DNA from: Prevotella sp. | GTDB lineage: Bacteria; Bacteroidota; Bacteroidia; Bacteroidales; Bacteroidaceae | DNA length: 64,000 nt | Reading direction: 5' to 3' | Assembly: GCA_017645645.1 (NCBI GenBank) | Contig: JAGCOB010000011.1 | Coordinates: 1-64,000 of the forward strand | Part shown: positions 57,129 through 64,000 of the stretch, one piece after another | How the letters are laid out: every line of letters begins with the position of its first letter | Numbering within the stretch: position 1 is the stretch's first letter | Program-made: the position numbers and the translations under genes | Notes under the pieces: generated by a model | The model's input: only the letters and a program-made list of their open reading frames with translations | Databases searched by the model: none | Told to the model about the DNA's origin: nothing

Positions 57129-58290
57129 ACCAGCAGATAGATTAAGTTTAGTGAGTGAATACTACTTCAGTCGGAAACTGAAGGAGGTGGCACAGATGAA
57201 TGCGGAAGGTAAGGACATCATCAGTCTTGCCATCGGTAGTCCTGACATGCCGCCATCGGAGCAGACCATCAATAAATTATGTGAAGTGGCTCACCAACCT
57301 AATGCACATGGCTATCAGCCCACGATGGGAACACCTGAGTTGCGCGAGGCAATGGCAGGTTTCTATCAGCGTTGGTATGATGTCGATCTGGATGCGAAGA
57401 CAGAAATCCTTCCATTGATTGGTTCGAAGGAGGGTATTCTCCATGTAACGCTGGCTTTCGTCAATCCTGGCGATGCCGTATTGGTACCTAATCCTGGTTA
57501 TCCTACCTATACTTCTTTGTCGAAGATTCTGGGTGCCAACGTCGTTTATTATAACCTGAAGGAGGACAACGGCTGGCAGCCCGACTTCGAGCAGTTGGAG
57601 GACATCATACATCATACATCTAACATCAGACTTCTTTGGACCAACTATCCCAATATGCCGACGGGTGGGAGAGCCCAACGCAAGACCTACGAGCGTCTGG
57701 TGCAGTTTGCCAAGGACGACGGCATCGTCGTGGTCAACGATAACCCCTACAGTTTCATCCTCAACGAAGAGCACCTCAGTATTCTTCAGGTGCCAGGTGC
57801 GAAAGACTGCTGTATCGAGTTCAACTCAATGTCGAAGTCACATAACATGCCTGGTTGGCGTGTGGGTTTGTGTGCTACCAATGCCGAGTTCATCTCATGG
57901 ATCCTGAAGGTACAGTCGAATATCGAGAGCGGTACCTTCCGTGGTATCCAACTGGCTGCCGCTGAGGCTTACAACAATAGCGAGGAGTGGCATCGTGAGT
58001 ATAATATCAATACCTATGCACGTCGTCGTCAATGGGCAGAAAAGATTATGGATGTCTTAGGCTGTACGTACGACAAGAACCAGGTAGGTATGTTCCTCTG
58101 GGGAAAGATACCTGAGCACATTCAGAACGTGGAAGACTTGACGGAAAAGGTATTGCATGAGGCACGTGTCTTCATCACCCCAGGATTTATCTTTGGCTCG
58201 AATGGTGAGCGATATATCCGCATCTCTCTTTGTGCCAAAGAAGAGAAGATACAGCAAGCCCTCGAACGCATCAAGAAAATTGTAAAATAG
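57109..58290 (+). CDS. Class I/II aminotransferase, probably aromatic
   Basis: 393 residues, PLP fold type I: AIGSPDMPPSE, the PLP lysine in NSMSKSHNMPGWRVG, NYPNMPTGG with the Asn/Tyr contacts, and FRGIQLAAAEAY. Family members include LL-diaminopimelate and aspartate/aromatic aminotransferases. Being between pheA and tyrA points to amination of phenylpyruvate and hydroxyphenylpyruvate. Residues about 165-174 (DIIHHTSNIR) come from a four-unit heptamer repeat before the conserved LLWTNYPN. Confidence 0.88.
   Translation: MANRRIEPADRLSLVSEYYFSRKLKEVAQMNAEGKDIISLAIGSPDMPPSEQTINKLCEVAHQPNAHGYQPTMGTPELREAMAGFYQRWYDVDLDAKTEILPLIGSKEGILHVTLAFVNPGDAVLVPNPGYPTYTSLSKILGANVVYYNLKEDNGWQPDFEQLEDIIHHTSNIRLLWTNYPNMPTGGRAQRKTYERLVQFAKDDGIVVVNDNPYSFILNEEHLSILQVPGAKDCCIEFNSMSKSHNMPGWRVGLCATNAEFISWILKVQSNIESGTFRGIQLAAAEAYNNSEEWHREYNINTYARRRQWAEKIMDVLGCTYDKNQVGMFLWGKIPEHIQNVEDLTEKVLHEARVFITPGFIFGSNGERYIRISLCAKEEKIQQALERIKKIVK
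57603..57630. repeat. Heptamer repeat CATCATA, four units, in the aminotransferase gene
   Basis: CATCATA, CATCATA, CATCTAA, CATCAGA. Confidence 0.92.
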
Positions 58291-58308
58291 TGAAATTGTA
58301 AAATTGTA
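58277..58308. repeat. Octamer repeat AAATTGTA, four units
   Basis: AAATTGTA, AAATAGTG, AAATTGTA, AAATTGTA, then AAATATAA, across the aminotransferase stop codon and up to 10 bases before the next ATG. Confidence 0.9.
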
Positions 58309-58318
58309 AAATATAATC

Positions 58319-59383
58319 ATGGAATTGGAATTAGAACCCCTGAGATTACCGAGTGACAACGAACGCCCCTTCGTCATTGCAGGTCCCTGTAGTGCTGAGA
58401 GTGAGGAGCAAGTGATGACTACCGCCAAGCAACTGGCGATGTATGGCTGTCATAATTTCCGTGCAGGAGTGTGGAAGCCTCGTACGAAGCCCGGAGGTTT
58501 CGAAGGACACGGAGAGCCTGCCCTTGTGTGGTTGCAGCAGGTGAAGAAAGAGACAAAGATGCTGGTGGCTACGGAAGTGGCAACGCCTGAGCATGTGGAA
58601 CTCTGTCTGAAGTATGGTATCGATATCCTGTGGATTGGCGCCCGTACGACGGCTAATCCCTTTGCGATGCAGGCTCTTGCCGATTCACTGAAAGGTGTGG
58701 ATGTCCCTGTATTTGTGAAGAATCCTGTCAACCCCGACTTGGAATTGTGGATTGGTGCACTGGAGCGTTTGAATCAGGCAGGTGTGAAGCGCATGGCGGC
58801 TATCCATCGTGGTTTCTCTAGTTACGACAAGAAGATCTATCGTAATATGCCGATGTGGCAGATACCTATCGAACTGCATCGTCGTATTCCAGAGTTGCCT
58901 ATCATCAACGACCCCAGTCATATCGGTGGTCGTCGTGAGTTGATTGCTCCGTTGTGCCAGCAGGCGATGGACTTAGGCTTTGACGGACTGATTGTAGAGA
59001 GCCATTGTGATCCCGACAAGGCGTGGAGTGATGCCAAGCAGCAGGTAACGCCTGATGTCCTTGACTATATCCTCTCTCTGCTCGTCATCCGTGATGAGCA
59101 TACCACTACCGAGGGTATTCAGACACTGCGTAAACAGATTGACGAACTCGACAACCAGTTGATGGAGTTATTGGCCAAGCGTATGCGTGTCTGTCGTGAG
59201 ATTGGTCACTATAAGAAAGAACATAACATGACTGTGTTGCAGACGTCCCGTTATAACGAGATTCTGGACAAACGTGGTGCACAGGGTTCACTCTTAGGCA
59301 TGGGACCAGAGTTCGTTGCCCATGTGTTTGAGAATATCCACGAGGAGAGTGTTCGTCAGCAAATAGAGATCATTAATAAGTAA
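58319..59383 (+). CDS. Bifunctional DAHP synthase / chorismate mutase
   Basis: 354 residues. N-terminal DAHP synthase of the AroA(beta)/KDO8PS-like type (about 1-260: VIAGPCSAES, FRAGVWKPRTKPGGFEG, INDPSHIGGRREL, IVESHCDPDKAWSDA) and a C-terminal chorismate mutase (AroQ; about 270-350: LRKQIDELDNQLMELLAKRM, REIGHYKKEHN). It joins the first committed step of the shikimate route to the prephenate branch point. The mutase domain may also serve as the allosteric sensor, as in relatives. Third gene of the aromatic operon. Confidence 0.95.
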   Translation: MELELEPLRLPSDNERPFVIAGPCSAESEEQVMTTAKQLAMYGCHNFRAGVWKPRTKPGGFEGHGEPALVWLQQVKKETKMLVATEVATPEHVELCLKYGIDILWIGARTTANPFAMQALADSLKGVDVPVFVKNPVNPDLELWIGALERLNQAGVKRMAAIHRGFSSYDKKIYRNMPMWQIPIELHRRIPELPIINDPSHIGGRRELIAPLCQQAMDLGFDGLIVESHCDPDKAWSDAKQQVTPDVLDYILSLLVIRDEHTTTEGIQTLRKQIDELDNQLMELLAKRMRVCREIGHYKKEHNMTVLQTSRYNEILDKRGAQGSLLGMGPEFVAHVFENIHEESVRQQIEIINK

Positions 59384-59386
59384 GGT

Positions 59387-60181
59387 ATGAAAATACTTGT
59401 ATTAGGTGCAGGTAAGATGGGAAGTTTCTTCATCGACCTGCTGAGTTTTGACCATGAGGTAGCGGTTTATGAGAAAGACCCTAAGCGCATGCGGTTTACT
59501 TATAACTGTCAGCGTTTCACGGATATGGAGGAGATCAGGGGTTTTGCACCTGAACTCGTCATCAATGCTGTTACGCTGAAGTACACCATCCCTGTGTTTG
59601 AAGAGGTCATCCCTTATCTGCCCAAGGAGTGTATCATCAGCGATATTGCCAGTGTGAAGACCGATTTGAAAGAATTCTATGAGCGGGCAGGGATGCGCTA
59701 TGTCTCCACACACCCGATGTTCGGACCAACTTTCGCCAACCTGCAACAACTCAGCGAGGAGAATGCCATCATCATTAGTGAGGGTGACTATATGGGACGT
59801 ATCTTCTTCAAGGACCTCTACCAGAAGTTAGGACTCAATATCTACGAATATACTTTCGAGGAACACGACAAGACAGTGGCTTACTCACTGAGTATCCCGT
59901 TTGTCTCTACCTTTGTCTTTGCTGCCGTCATGAAGCATCAGGATGCACCAGGTACTACCTTTAAGCGTCACATGCGGATAGCCAAGGGGGTATTGAACGA
60001 GGACGACTACCTCTTGCAGGAAATCCTTTTCAACCCCTATACACATGATCAGGTCAGCCAGATTCGTACCGAGTTGAAGGAACTCTTGGAGATTATCGAT
60101 GAGAAGGATGCCAAAGGCATGAAGGCATACCTCACGAAGATTCGAAATAACGTCAAACGAGACATTGAAATCAAGAGATAG
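59387..60181 (+). CDS. tyrA: Prephenate dehydrogenase
   Basis: 264 residues. Oxidises prephenate to 4-hydroxyphenylpyruvate for tyrosine. Rossmann start VLGAGKMGSFFIDLL, DIASVKTDLKEF, and the catalytic THPMFGPTFA. It is short, with no ACT domain or fused mutase, so feedback control must come from elsewhere (for example the attenuator). It starts 3 bases after the DAHP synthase stop. Last gene of the operon; no clear terminator directly follows. Confidence 0.93.
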   Translation: MKILVLGAGKMGSFFIDLLSFDHEVAVYEKDPKRMRFTYNCQRFTDMEEIRGFAPELVINAVTLKYTIPVFEEVIPYLPKECIISDIASVKTDLKEFYERAGMRYVSTHPMFGPTFANLQQLSEENAIIISEGDYMGRIFFKDLYQKLGLNIYEYTFEEHDKTVAYSLSIPFVSTFVFAAVMKHQDAPGTTFKRHMRIAKGVLNEDDYLLQEILFNPYTHDQVSQIRTELKELLEIIDEKDAKGMKAYLTKIRNNVKRDIEIKR

Positions 60182-60212
60182 GAAGTTTTTTATAATTTTT
60201 TTTTCAAATTAT

Positions 60213-60243
60213 TTTGCAGATTAAATAAAAAGTTCTATCTTTG
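60213..60243 (+). promoter_or_regulatory. Promoter of a candidate small RNA
   Basis: TTTG (60213-60216), 19 bases, TATCTTTG (60236-60243). Confidence 0.75.
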
Positions 60244-60248
60244 CACCA

Positions 60249-60330
60249 TCCCCAGTTGGGGAGAACAATGAATAGTTGATAAATTTGTTGATCGTTCCTT
60301 TGCCGTGAGGCAGGGGAACGATTTTTTTTA
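60249..60330 (+). ncRNA. Candidate small RNA with promoter and terminator
   Basis: The predicted transcript is about 80 bases: a 5' hairpin (CCCCAGTTGGGG), a single-stranded AU-rich middle, and a strong terminator (60291-60322, ATCGTTCC...GGAACGAT with inner TGCC/GGCA) ending in eight T. There is no ORF beyond three codons. The next gene has its own full promoter (60336-60367) downstream of this terminator, so this is a separate unit and not a leader. Confidence 0.65.
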
Positions 60331-60335
60331 TTTTG

Positions 60336-60367
60336 TTTGGTTTTTCACACAAATTACACTATCTTTG
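60336..60367 (+). promoter_or_regulatory. Promoter of the HD-domain gene
   Basis: TTTG (60336-60339), 20 bases, TATCTTTG (60360-60367), about 20 bases before the ATG. Confidence 0.78.
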
Positions 60368-60387
60368 CCCCAAAATATCAAAAGAAA

Positions 60388-61050
60388 ATGACAAGAAACG
60401 AATTTGAGGCATTGATGGAGAAGTATGCCGACAAGATTGAAGATATCCGGCAGTCGGCACATGAACTGCATCGCAGTGTCAATCAGACGTATGGTGACGA
60501 CTTGCCGTATGGCTATCATTTGGATATGGTGGTAAACGGTATCAGGGATTTCGGACACTTGGTGTGTGCCTGTGAGAATGATGTGCTGCCATTGTTTTTC
60601 GGAGGCTATTATCACGACAGTATCGAGGATGCTCGTCTGACGTATAATGACGTGTTGAAAATAGCTCGAGAGATGTTGACTGAGGAGCAGGCATTGATGG
60701 CAACGGAGATTGCCTATGCGCTCACGAATGACAAAGGACGTACTCGTGCAGAGAGGGCTGGAGAGAAATATTATAAAGGAATCCGCGAGACTCCCTATGC
60801 ACCATTTGTCAAACTCTGTGACCGTTTGGCGAATATCAGTTATAGTTGTTCGGGAATGAATGCCCACAGTCTCCGAATGAAGGAGATCTACAAGGGTGAG
60901 GTTCCTCATTTCCTTGCCTCTATCAATCCGCGTAGCAAAGACCAGCGTTTTTTGGTGCCTCAGGAGGTGGTCTATAAACTGGCAGAGTGTCTGATTGACG
61001 ATCTGGAGCGTGAGGAGCAGAACCAATCGGCATGGTGGCACGAGTACTAG
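60388..61050 (+). CDS. HD-domain phosphohydrolase-like protein
   Basis: 220 residues. HD-superfamily metal site: His in PYGYHLDMVV, the HD pair in GGYYHDSIEDARL, and Asp in KLCDRLANI. The pattern is close to the hydrolase part of RelA/SpoT-type and related nucleotide phosphohydrolases, but no synthetase, TGS or ACT domain is present. A small alarmone or nucleotide hydrolase is possible, not proven. ATG 60388 follows the promoter; the frame start at 60337 is a non-ATG codon inside it. Confidence 0.8.
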   Translation: MTRNEFEALMEKYADKIEDIRQSAHELHRSVNQTYGDDLPYGYHLDMVVNGIRDFGHLVCACENDVLPLFFGGYYHDSIEDARLTYNDVLKIAREMLTEEQALMATEIAYALTNDKGRTRAERAGEKYYKGIRETPYAPFVKLCDRLANISYSCSGMNAHSLRMKEIYKGEVPHFLASINPRSKDQRFLVPQEVVYKLAECLIDDLEREEQNQSAWWHEY

Positions 61051-61078
61051 TTTAAAGTTTATAGTTTATAGTTGAGAG
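61051..61078. repeat. Heptamer repeat TTTATAG, four units
   Basis: TTTAAAG, TTTATAG, TTTATAG, TTGAGAG between the HD gene stop and the next ATG. Confidence 0.92.
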
Positions 61079-61085
61079 ATAAAAT

Positions 61086-61898
61086 ATGGCATTTGGAGCT
61101 TGGATAGGTGGTTTTCTGGGATGGATGACGGCAGGACCGTTAGGTGCACTGGCTGGTATCGTGTTGGGTAAGTTCTTCGACTCGATGATGGATTCCGTCA
61201 ACACACCAGAGACGCAAGGTACGTTTGAGAATCCTTTCGGACAACAGGCGGCAAATAGTTATCAGCAGGCAAGACAGCGTACGGACTACGGACAGCGTAA
61301 CAGTTTCCTGTTCTCGATGCTGGTACTCTCATCCTATATCATCAAGGCTGATGGCAAGGTGATGCACTCAGAGATGGAGATGGTGCGTCAGATGTTACGT
61401 CAGAACTTTGGAGAACAAGCTGTCATCCAGGGTAATGATATCCTGAAGAAACTCTTTGACGAACAGAAAAGGGTGGGGATGTCGAACTTTAGACAGACAG
61501 TGGCAGACTGTTGTCAGCAGATAGCCCGTAACATGAGTTATTCCCAACGGTTGCAGCTGCTGAATTTCCTCGTGATGGTGGCACAGGCTGATGGTAGCGT
61601 TCCCCAGAGTGAGATAACAGCCCTGAAAGAGTGTACCCAGTGGATGCGGATGTCTGCCGATGAGGTCGACTCGATGCTGGGACTTGGCAAAGATGACTTG
61701 GAGTCTGCCTACCGCGTACTGGGTGTATCACCGAATGCTACTGATGACGAGGTGAAGAAGGCCTATCGCCAGTTAGCACTGAAGCATCATCCTGATAAGG
61801 TGGCTGCCCTTGGCGATGATATCCGTAAGGCTGCCGAGAAGAAATTCCAAGAGATTAATGCGGCGAAAGACCGAATATGGAAAGCAAGAGGATTATAG
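61086..61898 (+). CDS. TerB-DnaJ protein (DjlA-like)
   Basis: 270 residues. A Gly-rich hydrophobic N-terminal segment (about 4-30, possible membrane anchor), a TerB-like helical domain (about 70-190: [31 protein letters not shown]), and a C-terminal J domain (about 205-270) with the HPD motif in LKHHPDKV that stimulates DnaK. DjlA proteins are membrane-bound DnaK partners with a similar layout. It overlaps queH by 22 bases. Confidence 0.9.
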   Translation: MAFGAWIGGFLGWMTAGPLGALAGIVLGKFFDSMMDSVNTPETQGTFENPFGQQAANSYQQARQRTDYGQRNSFLFSMLVLSSYIIKADGKVMHSEMEMVRQMLRQNFGEQAVIQGNDILKKLFDEQKRVGMSNFRQTVADCCQQIARNMSYSQRLQLLNFLVMVAQADGSVPQSEITALKECTQWMRMSADEVDSMLGLGKDDLESAYRVLGVSPNATDDEVKKAYRQLALKHHPDKVAALGDDIRKAAEKKFQEINAAKDRIWKARGL

Positions 61899-62473
61899 TG
61901 CCAGACGGTGTGCATGAGGTATTGTTACATGCCTGTTGTGCGCCTTGTTCATCTGCCATTGTCGAGTGGATGATACAGCACGATATCCGTCCTACGATTT
62001 TCTATTATAATCCCAATATCTACCCTCGTGAAGAGTATGATATCCGTAAGAATGAAAGCAAGCGGCATGCAGAGAGTCTCGGACTGTCATGGATAGACGG
62101 AGATTACAATCATGAGCAGTGGCGACAGGATATCTGCGGACTGGAAGACGAACCAGAACGGGGACGACGTTGTGAGCAGTGTTTCGTGCTTCGGTTGACA
62201 GAGGCAGCCCGACAGGCTAAGAAACTTGGAATACGCTATTTCACTACCACTTTAGCTTCCTCGAGATGGAAGAGTATCGAACAGATAGAACGTGCTGGAC
62301 ATCTTGCAGAACAAGCTGTGGAGGGTACGATATTCTGGGCACAGAACTGGCGCAAGGGTGGACTCTATGAGCGTCGCAACCAACTGTTGAAGGAGTATGC
62401 CTTCTATAACCAACAGTATTGTGGTTGCGAGTTCTCCCAACGGAAAGTATTAACAGATAACAATAACCAATAA
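61877..62473 (+). CDS. queH: Epoxyqueuosine reductase QueH
   Basis: 198 residues. The last step of queuosine synthesis in tRNA, reduction of epoxyqueuosine. The DUF208/QueH signature is complete: [12 protein letters not shown] at the N terminus, [37 protein letters not shown] and a C-terminal QQYCGCEFS. The paired cysteines hold an Fe-S cluster and metal in characterised members. The overlap with the DnaJ gene is probably only positional. Confidence 0.93.
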   Translation: MESKRIIVPDGVHEVLLHACCAPCSSAIVEWMIQHDIRPTIFYYNPNIYPREEYDIRKNESKRHAESLGLSWIDGDYNHEQWRQDICGLEDEPERGRRCEQCFVLRLTEAARQAKKLGIRYFTTTLASSRWKSIEQIERAGHLAEQAVEGTIFWAQNWRKGGLYERRNQLLKEYAFYNQQYCGCEFSQRKVLTDNNNQ

Positions 62474-62485
62474 ACCGACAAAACA

Positions 62486-63181
62486 ATGAAAAAAGTAGCT
62501 TTAGTGATTTTAGGTGTTGCCTTGTTCGCACTTCAGGCAAATGCACAGATGAAACCCGACAAAAAGTATGCACCAGCTTATACGTATGACTCTTATGAGG
62601 ATATGGACATGGTGAAATGCGGCAAGGGTTGGGCTACACGTCCCATCAAGGTGAAGGGTGGTGGTAAGGCTCCTGATATTGTCAAATTGACCAAGGCTTT
62701 CAACGACGTATGGAGGATTTATGTAGTCAGTGGCATCTTGAAACAGGCCAAGAATCCGAAGTTCACCAGTCAGAAGTACCCGGAGTACGATTCAGAAGAT
62801 ATCGTAGATCGTCCCAATGGCTATATGTGTGTTGATTCAGGAGGTACGGACAGTGACTATATGGAGTCGTGCGTATGGCGTTGCGATAACGGCCATCGTC
62901 TCTTTGCCATTCTCTTGGGCGGTCCTACCGACCCGGAGATAGAACTTGTCTGCTTCTATGATTACGACCCGGACACCGAGACGATGACTCCCGTGGTAAG
63001 TCCTGCTGACACGTTCAAGCCTAAGGCAGAGTATTACAGCTATAACCTGCCTCGTAAAGGTAAGGACTTCATCATCACGGAGTATTTCTTAGATACGGAT
63101 AGTAATACGGAGCATGTCTATACCTTTGACGGCCAAAAGCATGTGTATGCCTTTGACCGTGTCATCAAGGAAAACAAATAA
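62486..63181 (+). CDS. Secreted protein of unknown function
   Basis: 231 residues with signal peptide (about 1-21, cleavage after ANA). The mature protein has many Asp, Tyr and Gly and no recognisable domain. Four Cys (in VKCGKG, YMCVDSGG, ESCVWRCDNG and VCFYDYD regions) might form disulfides or bind metal. It follows queH by 12 bases and may share its transcript. Confidence 0.65.
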   Translation: MKKVALVILGVALFALQANAQMKPDKKYAPAYTYDSYEDMDMVKCGKGWATRPIKVKGGGKAPDIVKLTKAFNDVWRIYVVSGILKQAKNPKFTSQKYPEYDSEDIVDRPNGYMCVDSGGTDSDYMESCVWRCDNGHRLFAILLGGPTDPEIELVCFYDYDPDTETMTPVVSPADTFKPKAEYYSYNLPRKGKDFIITEYFLDTDSNTEHVYTFDGQKHVYAFDRVIKENK

Positions 63182-63186
63182 TCCGT

Positions 63187-64000
63187 CTATTTCTTCCTGA
63201 CACGCAGGGTCTCTACGATGCGACTCATCTGATTGGGAATACGTATCTGTTGCGGACACTTGGATAAACACTCCTCGCAGTCCTGACAGGCACGTGCCCA
63301 GGTGTTGGCATCGGGCAATGCCTTGCGATAACCCTCGATAAACTGCTGCTGACGTTCTGCATAATTGGCATCGGAGGAAGCGGGTAGGGGAAGAAGATGG
63401 TCTGTCACCGCCTCATTGTAATAGGCGAAATTCTTGGGAATATCGACACCATAGGGACAAGGCATGCAATAGCTGCAGGTCGTACAGGGAATGGTTGGGA
63501 AGCCAGACATCTGGTCGGCGATGTCTGCTAACAGGGCATTTTCTGCCTCTGTGCATATTTCAAGCGGTGAGAAGGTCTTGATATTCTCTTCCAAATGGTC
63601 CATGCGGTTCATACCGCTGAGGGTGGTGAGAATATTCGGATACGAACCTACCCAACGGAATGCCCAGCGTGCCGTGCTGTCGTCTGGACGACGTTCCTTC
63701 AGTTGGTCGATGAGTTCCTGTGCCATACGTCCGAAGGCTCCGCCACGAAGAGGTTCCATCACCACACACTGGATATCCAGTTTCTCACATTTATTATACA
63801 GGTATTCCGCATCGGCATCCTTCCTCCATCCACTTGTGTTGAGGGAGGCATGTCGCCAGTCGAGGAAGTTCATCTGTATCTGTACGAAGTCCCAGTGATA
63901 GTCGTCGTTATGGTCAAGTAGCCAGTCGAAGGCTCTGACATCTCCATGATAAGAAAAGCCCAGATGACGGATACGTCCTGCCTCACGTTCTTTTAGTAGG
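63187..64000 (-). CDS. Aldo/keto reductase with C-terminal ferredoxin-like clusters (partial)
   Basis: The gene runs off the right edge; its 5' part is missing. The visible 271 codons contain the end of an AKR barrel (RIRHLGFSYHGDV, FVQIQMNFLDW, VVMEPLRGGAFGR) and a C-terminal extension with two Fe-S cysteine sets, CTTCSYCMPCPYG and CQDCEECLSKCP. Such AKR-ferredoxin proteins are common in anaerobes. The substrate is not known. An internal Met at 63873 is not the start, because the frame continues upstream with family sequence. Confidence 0.9.
   Translation of the reverse strand, partial: LLKEREAGRIRHLGFSYHGDVRAFDWLLDHNDDYHWDFVQIQMNFLDWRHASLNTSGWRKDADAEYLYNKCEKLDIQCVVMEPLRGGAFGRMAQELIDQLKERRPDDSTARWAFRWVGSYPNILTTLSGMNRMDHLEENIKTFSPLEICTEAENALLADIADQMSGFPTIPCTTCSYCMPCPYGVDIPKNFAYYNEAVTDHLLPLPASSDANYAERQQQFIEGYRKALPDANTWARACQDCEECLSKCPQQIRIPNQMSRIVETLRVRKK

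Noticed and set aside
60337-60387. Upstream extension of the HD-domain protein
   Set aside because: It would translate through the promoter's spacer and -7 box from a non-ATG codon.

Overview
The window looks like a chromosomal segment of a Bacteroidales bacterium, most likely Prevotellaceae. The evidence is the promoter type (a TTTG element, then 19-20 bases, then TAnnTTTG), the near absence of Shine-Dalgarno sites, a type III glutamine synthetase, a fused DAHP synthase/chorismate mutase, the DUF4922 and AmmeMemoRadiSam genes, and many SpII lipoproteins. No rRNA, IS element, prophage or CRISPR array was found. The only tRNA is tRNA-His at the left end.

Layout. 0.3-5.7 kb: tRNA-His, then a leftward housekeeping block rlmN - pdxA - sigma-54-type AAA+ regulator - lptE-like - TPR protein - secG. 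5.7-18.6 kb: a 1220-residue glycosyltransferase/DUF4922/SpoIID fusion with an AmpG-like permease, cysE, then a run of exported proteins (carboxypeptidase-regulatory-domain protein, M15 peptidase, 5'-nucleotidase, LOG-family protein) and a CPA2 antiporter. 18.6-23.4 kb: an AT-rich accessory region with decayed toxin-antitoxin pieces, a GIY-YIG-like zinc protein, a DUF4468 protein, two SH3-like secreted proteins and a candidate structured RNA. 23.4-29.7 kb: aguA-aguB-glnN (agmatine to putrescine, ammonia assimilation) facing fetA-fetB-like genes and an exported nuclease. 29.7-40 kb: SpoIIE phosphatase, CbbX-like AAA+, PurF-like protein, Nif3, zinc ribbon, HsdR_N protein, hybrid TPR histidine kinase, holA. 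40.5-55.7 kb: XRE regulator, pyrK-pyrD, aroC, SlyD-like FKBP, M48 and two C1 peptidases, a second SpoIIE phosphatase, AI-2E transporter, and a Memo-AMMECR1 fusion plus its radical SAM partner. 55.7-60.2 kb: a pheA - aminotransferase - DAHPS/CM - tyrA operon behind a Phe/Tyr-rich leader peptide and attenuator. 60.2-64 kb: a small RNA candidate, HD hydrolase, TerB-DnaJ protein, queH, a secreted protein and a partial aldo-keto reductase.

Two kinds of signal are not explained by ordinary annotation. First, about twenty loci carry short degenerate tandem repeats with a unit of 7, 8 or 9 bp, nearly always four units (28, 32 or 36 bp). Each locus has its own unit word. They lie both between genes (often just before a start codon) and in frame inside genes, where they add residues to apparent loops, linkers or a signal peptide. 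Second, several compact RNA units have a good promoter and a terminator but no ORF: minus strand near 20.9 kb, minus strand near 43.3 kb, and plus strand near 60.3 kb. Structured leaders precede the gene at 45491 and pheA.
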